Below are positions 16,918 to 25,550 of a stretch of DNA of 64,000 nt, in pieces; within the stretch, counting starts at the first letter, position 1; each line of letters starts with the position of its first letter. This DNA is from Indolivaga alginatilytica (GTDB taxonomy: Bacteria; Bacteroidota; Bacteroidia; Bacteroidales; Dysgonomonadaceae). The notes below the pieces were generated by a model, which saw nothing but the letters and a program-made list of their open reading frames with translations, was not told the DNA's origin and did no database searches. The position numbers and the translations under genes are program-made. The stretch lies in the NCBI RefSeq assembly GCF_003201355.1, contig NZ_QICL01000019.1:1-64000 (forward strand), written 5' to 3'.

Positions 16918-17114
16918 GATATATTATACGAGGAAGTTCTCATTGTGCTAAATTTAAGTTTTGTAAAACGTGTTAAATCATGCCTTCCGGAAAAGGCCAT
17001 TAGATTACAATAATATTAAAAAAAGAAATGGAAGACAACTCTCGATAAGAAAAACAGCATTTATTTTTCTTTTTTTTGCATTATCAGGACAAATAATACA
17101 TTCTTTTAGTTACC
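16918..17114. other. Intergenic region upstream of the RiPP-like operon
   Basis: About 200 bases without a gene. TAAATTTA at 16949-16956 could serve as a weak -7 element for the maturase gene on the minus strand. I see no clear -33 box. Confidence 0.3.
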
Positions 17115-17645
17115 TCAATATTTTCTTTCGACATATCCCATCATAGCTTCCAACCTCTTTATATAAACGTGGAGAATATACAATGGAATAATACCAAATA
17201 CACCAAAAGAACAATCGATAACTCTCCAGAAAAAAGGAATCTGTCTGATCTCACCGCAAATCAAAGCCAAAGGGATAACAGCTATGCAGGCAATCATTGC
17301 AAAATGAACAATCCATATATTCTGAACAGGCTTCCTGTAAAGACCAATAAACGCTATTGCAATAATAACATGAGCAAATGCCAGCCAATCATAACCATAA
17401 GCCAGGAAAGGATAATCACGATTTGTATTCACCAAAGCATTATATACCTTAGCTATCCAATACTGTAATCCCGTATAGTTATCTATAGGAGCGTCGTGCG
17501 ATATCCCCAATAGACTACAGGCAATTCTCATCTCAGTTTCTAAAGGGAAAGCCGTTATTCCTGAAACAACAAGCGCGAAAATAAAAAAGATTATAAGCAG
17601 CCGTATTCTTTTAAGAAGTAGTTTCTCTTCTGTGTTTGTATCCAT
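17115..17645 (-). CDS. Hypothetical membrane protein, 176 residues
   Basis: Five hydrophobic segments: IIFFIFALVVSGITAF near 15-32, a less hydrophobic central one, and three towards the C-terminus, including VIIAIAFIGLY and FAMIACIAVIPLALICG. A charged N-terminus (EEKLLLKRIR) and a basic C-terminal tail. I do not recognise a named family. It ends 200 bases upstream of the maturase and is on the same strand, so it may or may not belong to that group. The start ATG is clear. Confidence 0.6.
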   Translation of the reverse strand: MDTNTEEKLLLKRIRLLIIFFIFALVVSGITAFPLETEMRIACSLLGISHDAPIDNYTGLQYWIAKVYNALVNTNRDYPFLAYGYDWLAFAHVIIAIAFIGLYRKPVQNIWIVHFAMIACIAVIPLALICGEIRQIPFFWRVIDCSFGVFGIIPLYILHVYIKRLEAMMGYVERKY

Positions 17646-17748
17646 AATAAAAAATATTAGTCAGGTAAATCAAGAACTAAAGATAAGAAAAAACTACCTA
17701 TCCTCGGCATATCTAAAGAAATACAGATTCTTTATCTAGAGAAAAAAA

Positions 17749-17778
17749 ATCGCCATCTAACTTCTAGATGACGACTTT
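17749..17778 (-). terminator. Terminator-like hairpin
   Basis: TCGcCATCTA pairs with TAGATGaCGA with one mismatch, flanked by A-run and T-run, between two minus-strand genes. It would end transcription from the lipoprotein gene upstream. Confidence 0.55.
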
Positions 17779-17858
17779 TCATTATATTTCCTTCTAAATC
17801 TTCTTTTCTTACTCTAATAAGAATTTACATCGGCTATAACAATCTCACTCTCGCTAGC

Positions 17859-18812
17859 TTATTTTCGAGGTTCCGCTACAACTAAACAAATCCCTTTCTG
17901 GTTTACTCCCCCCATACTGTTATTAGCTCTGATCAAACAAATATTACTGGAAGGCGTATTCCAGATTTCAACTGGGTAGTAACCCCCTTCGAGCTTATAA
18001 GCAAATCGCTTGCCATACTCATCCGTTAAAGTAGTTTTGGTAACATCATCGCCATTATAAACCAAACTTGGATTACCGTATAATTCTATTAAATAATTAT
18101 GGTGGAATGTATATTCCATATCATATCGTGCAGGAGAGTCACCTCTATCTGTTTCCTCATGCCAATCAAAATCATTAATATCAGGTATACTCCTCAATTT
18201 CACATTTCTAAAATTAGCCTCAGACGTCCAGGGCATAAACCGGAAAGTCGCATATTCCGTATCCTTCTCACTTACAATATGGTTTAAGTTAAGACTTACT
18301 CCGCCAATCTTAGTCCAGCCTTCGTGTGTACTCATATATTGATTTGGAGTAATGCCCGTCACATAAGATAAATACTGATCTCTTGTACTTTGTCCCCAGT
18401 TAATGCTTATAAAATCCGCATTAGGTTTATTCACTTTATATTCAATAGAATCTTTACTGATTACAATTCCATCTTTATACCCTAAAACATATACTTTATA
18501 TTTACCGAATCTATAATCGGTAATTCTTAGATCCCTTTCATCGTCTACTTGTGACCATTGATTTCCAAAAAAACCATAATCACTTGCAGCACCATTAGCA
18601 TTCCATGTTATACTATCATAGGTATTATAGAGTAATTCTAAGTCAACATCAACACTCACTTTTATATCTTCAAAGGGAACTATCTCCGATTTAGAAGATA
18701 TTAATTTAAGCTTTGCATCTTTAACAGTGATATTTTCATCATCATCCGAACAAGCACTAAAGCCAAATACAACAACCAAAGCGGTTGTAAAAAGGAGGTT
18801 CTTAATTTGCAT
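17859..18812 (-). CDS. Hypothetical lipoprotein, 317 residues
   Basis: Lipoprotein signal with lipobox GFSAC, followed by SDDDENIT; the acidic run after the Cys is the usual surface-export signal of Bacteroidota lipoproteins. Residues about 30-130 look like a PKD/Ig-type beta-sandwich (SSKSEIVPFEDIKVSVDV, FGKYKVYVLGYKDG). The C-terminal part is beta-rich and ends in a GYYPVEIWN segment. I do not recognise a family and no partner gene is adjacent. Confidence 0.65.
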   Translation of the reverse strand: MQIKNLLFTTALVVVFGFSACSDDDENITVKDAKLKLISSKSEIVPFEDIKVSVDVDLELLYNTYDSITWNANGAASDYGFFGNQWSQVDDERDLRITDYRFGKYKVYVLGYKDGIVISKDSIEYKVNKPNADFISINWGQSTRDQYLSYVTGITPNQYMSTHEGWTKIGGVSLNLNHIVSEKDTEYATFRFMPWTSEANFRNVKLRSIPDINDFDWHEETDRGDSPARYDMEYTFHHNYLIELYGNPSLVYNGDDVTKTTLTDEYGKRFAYKLEGGYYPVEIWNTPSSNICLIRANNSMGGVNQKGICLVVAEPRK

Positions 18813-18949
18813 AATTCATCGTTGTTTGGTTATATATCATAAAGGTAATAAATATTTCATACCTATGAGATAAATAAACAGACACCCCCAACAATTTGAT
18901 ATATAATTCTAGAGAACATAAGTGCTTGTTTTCTTTTTATTTTATGAAA

Positions 18950-18981
18950 AAGGTCGCTATCCAAACTTGGATAACGACCTT
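18950..18981 (-). terminator. Terminator-like hairpin
   Basis: AAGGTCGcTATCC with GGATAaCGACCTT, 13-bp stem with one mismatch and a 6-base loop, between the lipoprotein start and the DUF5606 gene. Confidence 0.55.
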
Positions 18982-19022
18982 CTATATATTAATATTAAAT
19001 TAGATAAAACACTTAATACTTA

Positions 19023-19121
19023 TTTCTGTCTGCAGGAGCAGAGTTTTTGGTCTGTCCTCTTTTGAGTTAATACATAGATTCAACCCTACACCAAAACAAA
19101 ATAAATAGGTCTGCGACCTTA
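19023..19121 (-). repeat. Relic of dispersed repeat with nested element
   Basis: On the minus strand it begins AGGTCGCAGACCT, touching the DUF5606 stop codon. It runs through ATTTTGTTTTGGTGTAGGG and TTGAATCTATGT, the same junction as the copy at 12718, then degenerates. This shows that the insertion in the repeat is not unique to one site. Confidence 0.55.
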
Positions 19122-19625
19122 TTTATCTTCTTTCTTAGCTCTTGGCTTACGTTTTGGCTTTTCTTCCTGAGCAGCCTCTTCTTTAACCTCAACTGTTGCA
19201 GGCACTTCTTCTGCAACCTCAGGAGTAGCAACCTCTTCTTCACTAAGAAAAGCAATTCCTGCCGCCGACAGTAAGTTATACCAACTGATTAATTTCTTGA
19301 TATCAGTATCGTAAACTCTTTCCCTGTCATAAGTAGGAAGAATCTCTGCGAAATATTTCTTTAATACATCAGGTTTTGAGTTTGTGGCTACCGAAGCCTG
19401 TGCTCCGTTTTCTTTTACTTGAATTTTAGTCAGCACCTCACTCAAAGGAACTTCACCCTCATCTGTATACATTGCAATATCACCCAAAGAAACAACCTTA
19501 TCTCTTGCATAGATAGGAAGTCTTCTTTTATCTGTTAATGACTCAACAATGACCATATTCTTAGCATTTGACACGAGTCTGAATAACCCCGGTTTACCGG
19601 ATACAGATAAAATAGTTTTCAACAT
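19119..19625 (-). CDS. DUF5606 family protein
   Basis: 168 residues. The N-terminal MLKTILSVSGKPGLFRLVSN and ESLTDKRRLPIYARDKVVSL stretches are typical of the DUF5606 family of Bacteroidota, cytoplasmic proteins of unknown role. The middle has a WYNLLSAAGI segment. The tail (about 130-168) is a low-complexity Glu/Val/Ala/Lys stretch ending KPKRKPRAKKEDK, which may bind nucleic acid or membrane lipids. The stop codon abuts an AGGTCnnnGACCT palindrome. Monocistronic in appearance. Confidence 0.85.
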   Translation of the reverse strand: MLKTILSVSGKPGLFRLVSNAKNMVIVESLTDKRRLPIYARDKVVSLGDIAMYTDEGEVPLSEVLTKIQVKENGAQASVATNSKPDVLKKYFAEILPTYDRERVYDTDIKKLISWYNLLSAAGIAFLSEEEVATPEVAEEVPATVEVKEEAAQEEKPKRKPRAKKEDK

Positions 19626-19754
19626 AATCTTTATTTTTAGTTTTATCGTTCGACCGATTATACATTTAACGAATCACAAAAATAATGGGATTGTTGTAAT
19701 ATAAAAACACCAAGTTCGAACAAAAAAGTTAACAAGTTAATTATTAATTAATTA

Positions 19755-20735
19755 TTAAAATATTTTTTTATAAATATGACAATAGGGTGTTGTTCCTTTA
19801 TGTTCATAATATTGTTGATGGTAATCCTCCGCTTTCCAGAAAGTAGAGGCAGGCTTCAACATTGTAGCGACCTTAAATCCTTTACTTTCAAGAATAGTAA
19901 TGTATTTCTGAGCAATTTGTTTCTCTTCTTCGTTGTTATAAAATATACATGACAGATATTGAGAACCTATATCGGGACCCTGCCCGTTAGTTTGAGTAAA
20001 GTCATGTGTCTCGAAGAACAATTTCACCAGTTCGTCATAATTGGTCTGTTTTGTATCGTACTCCACCTCTGTCGTTTCAAGATGTCCTGTTTTTCCAGTA
20101 CAAACCTGCTCATAAGTAGGATGATCGACATGTCCGCCCATATATCCAACCGTAGTATGTGTTACACCTTTGGCTTTCATAAAGTAGTATTCGGTACCCC
20201 AGAAACAACCCGATGCAAAATAAGCCTTACGGATATTCTTATTTACGTCCGGAATAAATTTCAATGAAATAGAATTCACACAATGACGAGTTTCCTTATT
20301 GGTAAAACCCTCACCCAGGAATACATGACCCAGATGTGCTCCACAATTAGCACAGATAATCTCTGTACGCAAACCGTCTGCATCAGGAACCCGTTTTACT
20401 GCTCCGGGTATTTCATCATCAAAAGATGGCCAGCCGCAATGCGAATCAAATTTATCGGCCGATTTATACAATGGGGCATCACATCTTTTGCAAACATAAG
20501 TTCCCGGTTGTTTATTATTCACATATTCTCCTGTATAAGGTGCTTCGGTACCCTTATATACAATCACCCGTTCTTCTTCGGGAGTAAGCTTGTTATATTT
20601 CATTTCTTTTTGTTTTAAATTTTCTGCTTTCTGCGCACACGAAACCTGAACACTCAAAAAGCAAGACAATACAATGATGTATTTTATAGTATTGCCAAGT
20701 AAAGTAAAATATTTATTCCTTGATTTCATAATCAT
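19755..20735 (-). CDS. Bifunctional methionine sulfoxide reductase MsrB-MsrA
   Basis: 326 residues with an N-terminal export signal ending at VSCAQK (residue 33; possible lipobox). The MsrB domain comes first (about 46-162), with zinc ligands C82, C85, C128 and C131 and catalytic Cys152 in RHCVNS. MsrA follows (about 168-326), with catalytic Cys177 in GCFWGTEYYF. Together they reduce both R and S forms of oxidised methionine in envelope proteins. The B-then-A order is common in Bacteroidota, opposite to PilB-like fusions. ATG at residue 3 is an alternative start. No dedicated electron donor gene is adjacent. Confidence 0.95.
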   Translation of the reverse strand: MIMKSRNKYFTLLGNTIKYIIVLSCFLSVQVSCAQKAENLKQKEMKYNKLTPEEERVIVYKGTEAPYTGEYVNNKQPGTYVCKRCDAPLYKSADKFDSHCGWPSFDDEIPGAVKRVPDADGLRTEIICANCGAHLGHVFLGEGFTNKETRHCVNSISLKFIPDVNKNIRKAYFASGCFWGTEYYFMKAKGVTHTTVGYMGGHVDHPTYEQVCTGKTGHLETTEVEYDTKQTNYDELVKLFFETHDFTQTNGQGPDIGSQYLSCIFYNNEEEKQIAQKYITILESKGFKVATMLKPASTFWKAEDYHQQYYEHKGTTPYCHIYKKIF

Positions 20736-21258
20736 ATGATGATTTTATGTTCAGAAGCTATCATTGCTTTTTACTTTAACCATAAAGAACTCAAAGTGTT
20801 CACTAAACCAGCTGATATTTCATTAATAAACTATTTATTAATGTTTCTTGTGGTGGTGGGATTTACTTCCATCCGTTTTTAACGAATTAGGGCAACCGCA
20901 AAAATTATCCTCACTCTGGTTCAGAAAAAAAATCACACAGCTATACATTACATACAACTGTGTGATAGATGATAATTTCTATCGGCAAAACTATTATGAT
21001 TGGTTATATGGGGGGAATATACTGAACGGCAATAACATGCGTAGAAATTACGCAATTTAAAAAAAACGAATAGTTCCGCCTGAAAATTTTATAAAGTAGG
21101 GGAAGAATAAATAGGTGTTGTTAGTCTCTCTCTTATATATATTTTGACAGAAATAGCCAAATCTAAATAGTAAACTTTAGATTATTGCCGGTCGATATAT
21201 CTGTTAATTTTACGCTCGTCATTTACTATCAGTGTTACCTTTTGGTACTATTTATAAA
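20736..21258. other. 523-base region without a credible gene
   Basis: AT-rich. The only notable structure is ATCACACAG (20932-20940) pairing with CTGTGTGAT (20958-20966). A 70-codon plus-strand frame at 20848 has poor composition and no family likeness, and was not called. Otherwise I see nothing. Confidence 0.5.
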
Positions 21259-21597
21259 TCAGTCATGCCAGATATAATTTATAAAAGAATACCAATTCCT
21301 GTTTTTCAGGTAATTCAGATTTTTGTCATTACTATAAGCTTCTCTCTCAAAAGAAATATTATAATAGGCGGCAAGGCTATCCCGGTACTGAGCCAAGCGA
21401 ATAAGCCATTCTACGAAGTAAAGCAAGTAAAAAAACACCCATAACATCTCAACGATCTGCCTCGAATGGATTTTTTCATGATTCAATTCGTATTTCGATA
21501 AATTCCCATATTCTTTGCGACCAATTATAATACCAAACAGATTAATTGCTGCAAAACCTTTAGGAGGAAAATGCTTACTATAATATATCTTCATCAA
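21259..21597 (-). CDS. Small membrane protein with HExxH motif
   Basis: 112 residues. NHEKIHSRQ contains HExxH, the zinc site of many metallopeptidases. A hydrophobic segment (MLWVFFYLLYFVEWLI) follows, and then FEREAYSND, where the second Glu could be the third zinc ligand. The layout resembles a much reduced M56/BlaR1-type or M48-type peptidase core. Similar short proteins occur in Bacteroidota, but I cannot name the family with certainty. The frame is intact and ends just after an aromatic WYSFINYIWHD tail. Activity is inferred only. Confidence 0.6.
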   Translation of the reverse strand: MMKIYYSKHFPPKGFAAINLFGIIIGRKEYGNLSKYELNHEKIHSRQIVEMLWVFFYLLYFVEWLIRLAQYRDSLAAYYNISFEREAYSNDKNLNYLKNRNWYSFINYIWHD

Positions 21598-21747
21598 CAG
21601 CTATTTTGAAACAAAAATAGTCACAATAAAGTAATAAATACAGCAGACATTAATAATTAAATAATGTCGTATTAAACACTAATTGCTACTTACTTATTAC
21701 TTTTACATATAATTTTCAATATTATACATTAGAACAGAAAAGGTGCT

Positions 21748-23010
21748 ATGGAGTTTATTTATATCGCAATAATTTTAGTTTTTTCTATTTTCATTATCTG
21801 GTGGATATACTCCTCCGGGAAACAAGAATCTGAAGAGTTGAAGAAAGAAAACCAACGCCTCAAATCGGAGATTGGCAACCTGCAAACCAAACAACTTGAG
21901 GCGGTACATGAGTCGGCAAGCCTAAAAGCAGGTCTTCAAGCCAAAGAGGAACAATTAAGACACCAACAAACTGAACTTTTAAATACAAGGGAGCAGCTTA
22001 ACAAAGATTTTCAGATATTGGCAAATAAGATTCTCGAAGAAAAATCGAGTCGCTTTACCGATATCAACAGACTCAATATGGAATCTATTTTAAAACCTTT
22101 AGGCGAAAAATTATCTGAATTCAAAACGAAAGTCGAAGAAACATACGACAAAGAATCCAAGCAACGGTTTTCGCTTGAGGAACGTATTCGCGAACTCGTA
22201 GTACTTAATCACCAGATAAGCGAAGATGCCAACAATCTCACCAAAGCTCTTAAAGGAAACAACAAGATACAAGGAAACTGGGGCGAAATGATATTAGAGT
22301 CTATCCTCGAAAAATCAGGATTAAAGAAAGGCGAAGAATATTTCTCTCAGGATATGCTTACTGACGAGAATGGACAAAAAATACTGAATAGTGAAAACAA
22401 AGCTCTTCAACCTGATATTGTTATCCTATATCCGGGAGGACGTAAGATCGTTATTGACTCGAAAGTATCACTCAATGGTTATATCAGATATGTAGAAGCC
22501 GATACCGACGAAGCTAGAATAATATCGGAAAAGGAGCATATTCTCTCCATAAAAAAGCATATCGACGAACTTAGCAGCAAAGCCTATCAGGATTATATAG
22601 AGTCGTTAGATTTCGTAATGATGTTTATTCCCAACGAACCGGCTTATATTTTAGCCATGCAATTAGATTCAGGACTGTGGGATTATGCATACCGCAAACG
22701 TATCTTGTTAATCAGTCCTACCAATCTTATTGCGTCTCTTAAAGTGGTAGCTGACTTATGGAAGAGAGAGGCTCAAAGCCGTAATGCTCAGGAGATAGCC
22801 AAGCGTGGTGCTATTCTTTATGATAAATTTGCAGGGTTTGTAGAAACTCTACAAGAAGTTGGAAAAAACATAGACCGTACTCAAAAAAGTTACGATAAAG
22901 CCTTCATTCAACTAAAAGATGGTAACGGAAACTTAATAAGACAAGCAGAAATGTTAAAAGAACTGGGTATAAAACCCCAAAAAGAGCTTCCAAACACCCA
23001 AAATCGTTAA
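21748..23010 (+). CDS. rmuC: DNA recombination protein RmuC
   Basis: 420 residues. One N-terminal membrane helix (about 3-24), a long coiled coil (about 28-90), then the RmuC domain. This includes NNKIQGNWGEMILESILEKSGL, PDIVILYPGGRKIVIDSKVSL (the PD-(D/E)XK-like nuclease core) and EPAYILAMQLD. RmuC limits DNA inversion and rearrangement, probably as a membrane-tethered nuclease. Length is typical. The gene stands alone, between divergent and unrelated genes. Confidence 0.93.
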   Translation: MEFIYIAIILVFSIFIIWWIYSSGKQESEELKKENQRLKSEIGNLQTKQLEAVHESASLKAGLQAKEEQLRHQQTELLNTREQLNKDFQILANKILEEKSSRFTDINRLNMESILKPLGEKLSEFKTKVEETYDKESKQRFSLEERIRELVVLNHQISEDANNLTKALKGNNKIQGNWGEMILESILEKSGLKKGEEYFSQDMLTDENGQKILNSENKALQPDIVILYPGGRKIVIDSKVSLNGYIRYVEADTDEARIISEKEHILSIKKHIDELSSKAYQDYIESLDFVMMFIPNEPAYILAMQLDSGLWDYAYRKRILLISPTNLIASLKVVADLWKREAQSRNAQEIAKRGAILYDKFAGFVETLQEVGKNIDRTQKSYDKAFIQLKDGNGNLIRQAEMLKELGIKPQKELPNTQNR

Positions 23011-23069
23011 ATAACATTAATCACGAGAAAATAATGATCTTTAGGTATGTTTTATAACATAAAACCACT

Positions 23070-23150
23070 TATATTTGTACTGTGTTTTTCATGGTATTAG
23101 ATTTAAGGTTAACAATGAAGATTGGTTGTCGGGATGACAACCTTTTTTTT
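23070..23150 (+). ncRNA. Probable small RNA with promoter and terminator
   Basis: TATATTTG at 23070-23077 fits the TAnnTTTG -7 box. The predicted transcript starts near 23083 and ends at a strong intrinsic terminator: GGTTGTC (23124-23130), loop GGGAT, GACAACC (23136-23142), then eight T. The product would be about 67 nt. It contains no convincing ORF and the next gene starts 360 bases later, so a leader for that gene is less likely. I cannot name a family. Confidence 0.5.
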
Positions 23151-23509
23151 GCTCTATAGTAAGAAACTCCGATAATTACTCTTTATTAAAATCTGCTATT
23201 CTATATTTTTCGACTAATAAACATTGCTTCACTAAACACGCTGTTCTCTATTTATACAAAACATGTACAATACTTTTAAATGCATTTATAGCTCTTTCAA
23301 TCCGAAAAAGATGAATACGATTAATGCTAAAAAAGGCTATAAACATAACAGTCACAACAAAAAAAAATCAAACTCAAAACTTCATTAAATAAAGAAATTT
23401 AGCCGTATTTCTCCTCAAATAAGGTAAGCATTATCAAATATTTATATATTTTTGATTCTTAAAATAGTCACCAAAACTTTTTTTAGTATCCATCTTATAA
23501 AACTAATTT
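23151..23509. other. Gene-free region before the outer-membrane barrel gene
   Basis: About 360 bases, AT-rich. I see no ORF, and only a weak promoter candidate near the 3' end. No repeat of the dispersed family is present. Confidence 0.4.
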
Positions 23510-24184
23510 ATGAAAAAAGCATTCCTATTGATATTTATTCTATTATTTGGAATTTATAATGCCTCGGCACAAGATTCTCCTTTCAGATTTGGTGTAGAAG
23601 CAGGTGTAAACATGTCTAATGCTACAATTGATAATAAAGATGCCGACCCCAATTTTAAAACGGGTTATCAAGTGGGACTAACAGTAGACTATACTTTTAT
23701 GCAGAATTGGTTGATTCAGTCCGGTCTGTCTTTCACAACTAAAGGCTCAAAAATAGATGATTTTTCAGCAGGAAGAACTATTGGCGGTAATGGTCGAGGC
23801 GAAACTCATACATTCAACCAACTTTATATACAATTGCCAATATATGCAGCTTATAGAATAGATGTGTCTGATAATCTGGGTGTCGTTATAGGTGCCGGAC
23901 CTTATGCTGCATACGGAGTAGGCGGAAAAACAAAACGAAAATTACACAATGGAGTATTTGGTGATGGCAGCACCGAGGTAAAATTCGATACTTTTGGCAA
24001 TGGAGATGATGCTTTTGAACAATTAAAGAAATTTGACTTTGGACTGGGACTAAATATTAGTGCCGAGTTTAGTAAAATAGTTGTAGGGTTGGGATATGAA
24101 CACGGATTACTTAATATCGCTGCTTACGATAATCTAAAATATCACAATCGTAACGTTGCTTTAACGTTAGGGTATAAATTCTAA
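23510..24184 (+). CDS. PorT-type outer-membrane beta-barrel protein
   Basis: 224 residues. A signal peptide ends at ASAQDSP, then a series of amphipathic strands with aromatic girdles (FRFGVEAGVNMSNATI, YQVGLTVDYTFMQNWLIQSG). The C-terminal strand NVALTLGYKF ends in Phe, the usual outer-membrane insertion signal. It fits the PorT/OMP_b-brl family, with about eight strands. Function is not readable from sequence. A convergent terminator follows at 24211. Confidence 0.85.
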   Translation: MKKAFLLIFILLFGIYNASAQDSPFRFGVEAGVNMSNATIDNKDADPNFKTGYQVGLTVDYTFMQNWLIQSGLSFTTKGSKIDDFSAGRTIGGNGRGETHTFNQLYIQLPIYAAYRIDVSDNLGVVIGAGPYAAYGVGGKTKRKLHNGVFGDGSTEVKFDTFGNGDDAFEQLKKFDFGLGLNISAEFSKIVVGLGYEHGLLNIAAYDNLKYHNRNVALTLGYKF

Positions 24185-24210
24185 GAAACGCTGGTTACAA
24201 AAAATAAGTA

Positions 24211-24236
24211 AGGGGAAAAATTACTTTCCCCTTTTA
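24211..24236. terminator. Bidirectional terminator
   Basis: AGGGGAAA pairs with TTTCCCCT over a 6-base loop, with T-run after it, between convergent genes. Confidence 0.75.
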
Positions 24237-24260
24237 TTCTAAAAATTCTATAATTTAAGC

Positions 24261-25232
24261 TTATTTAGCCAGCTCTGCAATCAATTCATCCCATTTAGCA
24301 TCATCCATCTTTGGACCTACTATTTGTATTACATTTCCGGCAAGTAATGTACCTATCTTTCCGCTTTCGGCTAATGTTTGATTTTTAATCAAACCATATA
24401 AAAATCCGGCTGCATATAAATCTCCTGCGCCTGTAGTATCAATACAATTTACTTTAAGGGCAGGTACAAATACTTTTTCGTCACCTCTCTTTATCCATGA
24501 ACCTTTCTCTCCTACTTTCACAATAGCTATCTCTACATCTTTGGCAAGCATATCCAATGCTGCCTCAGCATCAACATTCAATAATGCTTTTGCTTCATCT
24601 TCGTTGGCAAAAATAATATCAATATAATCAGGGATAATCTCAAGTAAAAAATCACGACTAGCTTCTACTACATTATAACTCGCCATATCAAGCACCACCG
24701 TTAAGCCTGCTTTTTTAGCTAATGTAATGGCTTTACGGATCAAATCCAGATTTTGCACTAAATATCCTTCGATGTAAAAATAGTCATAACCTACAAAATC
24801 CGATTCATTAAGATCTTCTGCTGTTAATCCCGCTGCTGCACCCAAGAATGTTCCAAATGTACGTTGCCCGTCTTTCGAAACAAAAGTTGTTGCAATACCC
24901 GAAGCCTCATCATCAGTTATAATTAAATGCGATGTTACTTTACATTTATCAAGATCGTGTTTATAATAAGTTCCATAAAAATCTTTACCCACTCGTCCGA
25001 TAAAACCCGTAGCAATATCTAAACGTGCAAGACCATTAATTGTATTGGAAGCAGAACCTCCCGAAGCCACAAATTTCTCTCTGTCTGCTATCGCAAGGTG
25101 CAAAGATTCCTTTTTCACTTCGTCAATTAACTGCATACTCCCTTTTGGAAGCTCTAACTCTTCAAGTAGAATATCGTTGTCTTTCAAGGCCAAAACGTCC
25201 ACTAGGGCGTTTCCCATTCCTAATACTTTCAT
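24261..25232 (-). CDS. PfkB family sugar/adenosine kinase
   Basis: 323 residues from the ATG chosen here (MKVLGMGNALVDVLA). PfkB/ribokinase motifs: GGSASNTINGLARL near 58, GRVGKDFYGTYY near 82, and the C-terminal DTTGAGDLYAAGFLYG with the catalytic Asp. It most resembles the adenosine-kinase-like branch found in Bacteroidota, though the phosphate acceptor is uncertain. The longer start at 25253 is rejected because its ATG lies inside the probable promoter box (25251-25258). Stands alone, ending at a shared terminator. Confidence 0.88.
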   Translation of the reverse strand: MKVLGMGNALVDVLALKDNDILLEELELPKGSMQLIDEVKKESLHLAIADREKFVASGGSASNTINGLARLDIATGFIGRVGKDFYGTYYKHDLDKCKVTSHLIITDDEASGIATTFVSKDGQRTFGTFLGAAAGLTAEDLNESDFVGYDYFYIEGYLVQNLDLIRKAITLAKKAGLTVVLDMASYNVVEASRDFLLEIIPDYIDIIFANEDEAKALLNVDAEAALDMLAKDVEIAIVKVGEKGSWIKRGDEKVFVPALKVNCIDTTGAGDLYAAGFLYGLIKNQTLAESGKIGTLLAGNVIQIVGPKMDDAKWDELIAELAK

Positions 25233-25250
25233 TTTTATTAAATTTTCATG

Positions 25251-25258
25251 CAAAGATA
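25251..25258 (-). promoter_or_regulatory. -7 box of the PfkB kinase gene
   Basis: CAAAGATA on the plus strand reads TATCTTTG on the minus strand, 18 bases before the ATG at 25232. It overlaps the more distal in-frame ATG and so decides the start. Confidence 0.55.
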
Positions 25259-25322
25259 TTGCATAATTCGGAAATAAGCTCTACTTTTGCTACGCTTTTG
25301 GAGAAAAGTACTAAAAAAATAT

Positions 25323-25396
25323 TCTTCCTTAGCTCAGTTGGTTAGAGCATCTGACTGTTAATCAGAGGGTCCTTGGTTCAAGTCCAAGAGGGAGAG
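25323..25396 (+). tRNA. tRNA-Asn(GUU), first copy
   Basis: 74 bases. Acceptor stem TCTTCCT/AGGGAGA, D-arm GCTCAGTTGGTTAGAGC, anticodon GTT at 25357-25359, T-loop GGTTCAAGTCC. CCA is not encoded. The mature sequence is identical to the copy 107 bases downstream. Confidence 0.96.
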
Positions 25397-25429
25397 CTTT
25401 TTTTGTTAGAATTATCCGAGAGTTTATAC

Positions 25430-25503
25430 TCTTCCTTAGCTCAGTTGGTTAGAGCATCTGACTGTTAATCAGAGGGTCCTTGGTTCAAGTCCAAGAGGGA
25501 GAG
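25430..25503 (+). tRNA. tRNA-Asn(GUU), second copy
   Basis: Identical to the copy at 25323; anticodon GTT at 25464-25466. The 33-base spacer shows no separate promoter, so the pair is probably one transcript. Confidence 0.96.
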
Positions 25504-25504
25504 C

Positions 25505-25536
25505 AAAAAAAGCCTAAAGATTTCTTCAGGCTTTTT
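25505..25536. terminator. Bidirectional terminator
   Basis: AAAAAGCCT pairs with AGGCTTTTT, and AAGA with TCTT inside it after one mismatch. It serves the tRNA-Asn transcript and the convergent GH3 gene. Confidence 0.75.
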
Positions 25537-25550
25537 CCTTTATATAGAAG

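Noticed and set aside
7856-17645. A genomic island integrated at tRNA-Ser
   Set aside because: The accessory-looking genes after the tRNA suggested it, but I found no integrase and no repeated tRNA 3' end.
20848-21060. 70-codon plus-strand ORF
   Set aside because: Composition is unlike a protein, it overlaps a hairpin, and it has no ribosome-binding or promoter support.
25251-25253. Longer start of the PfkB kinase
   Set aside because: The ATG lies inside the predicted -7 box, so it would not be in the message.
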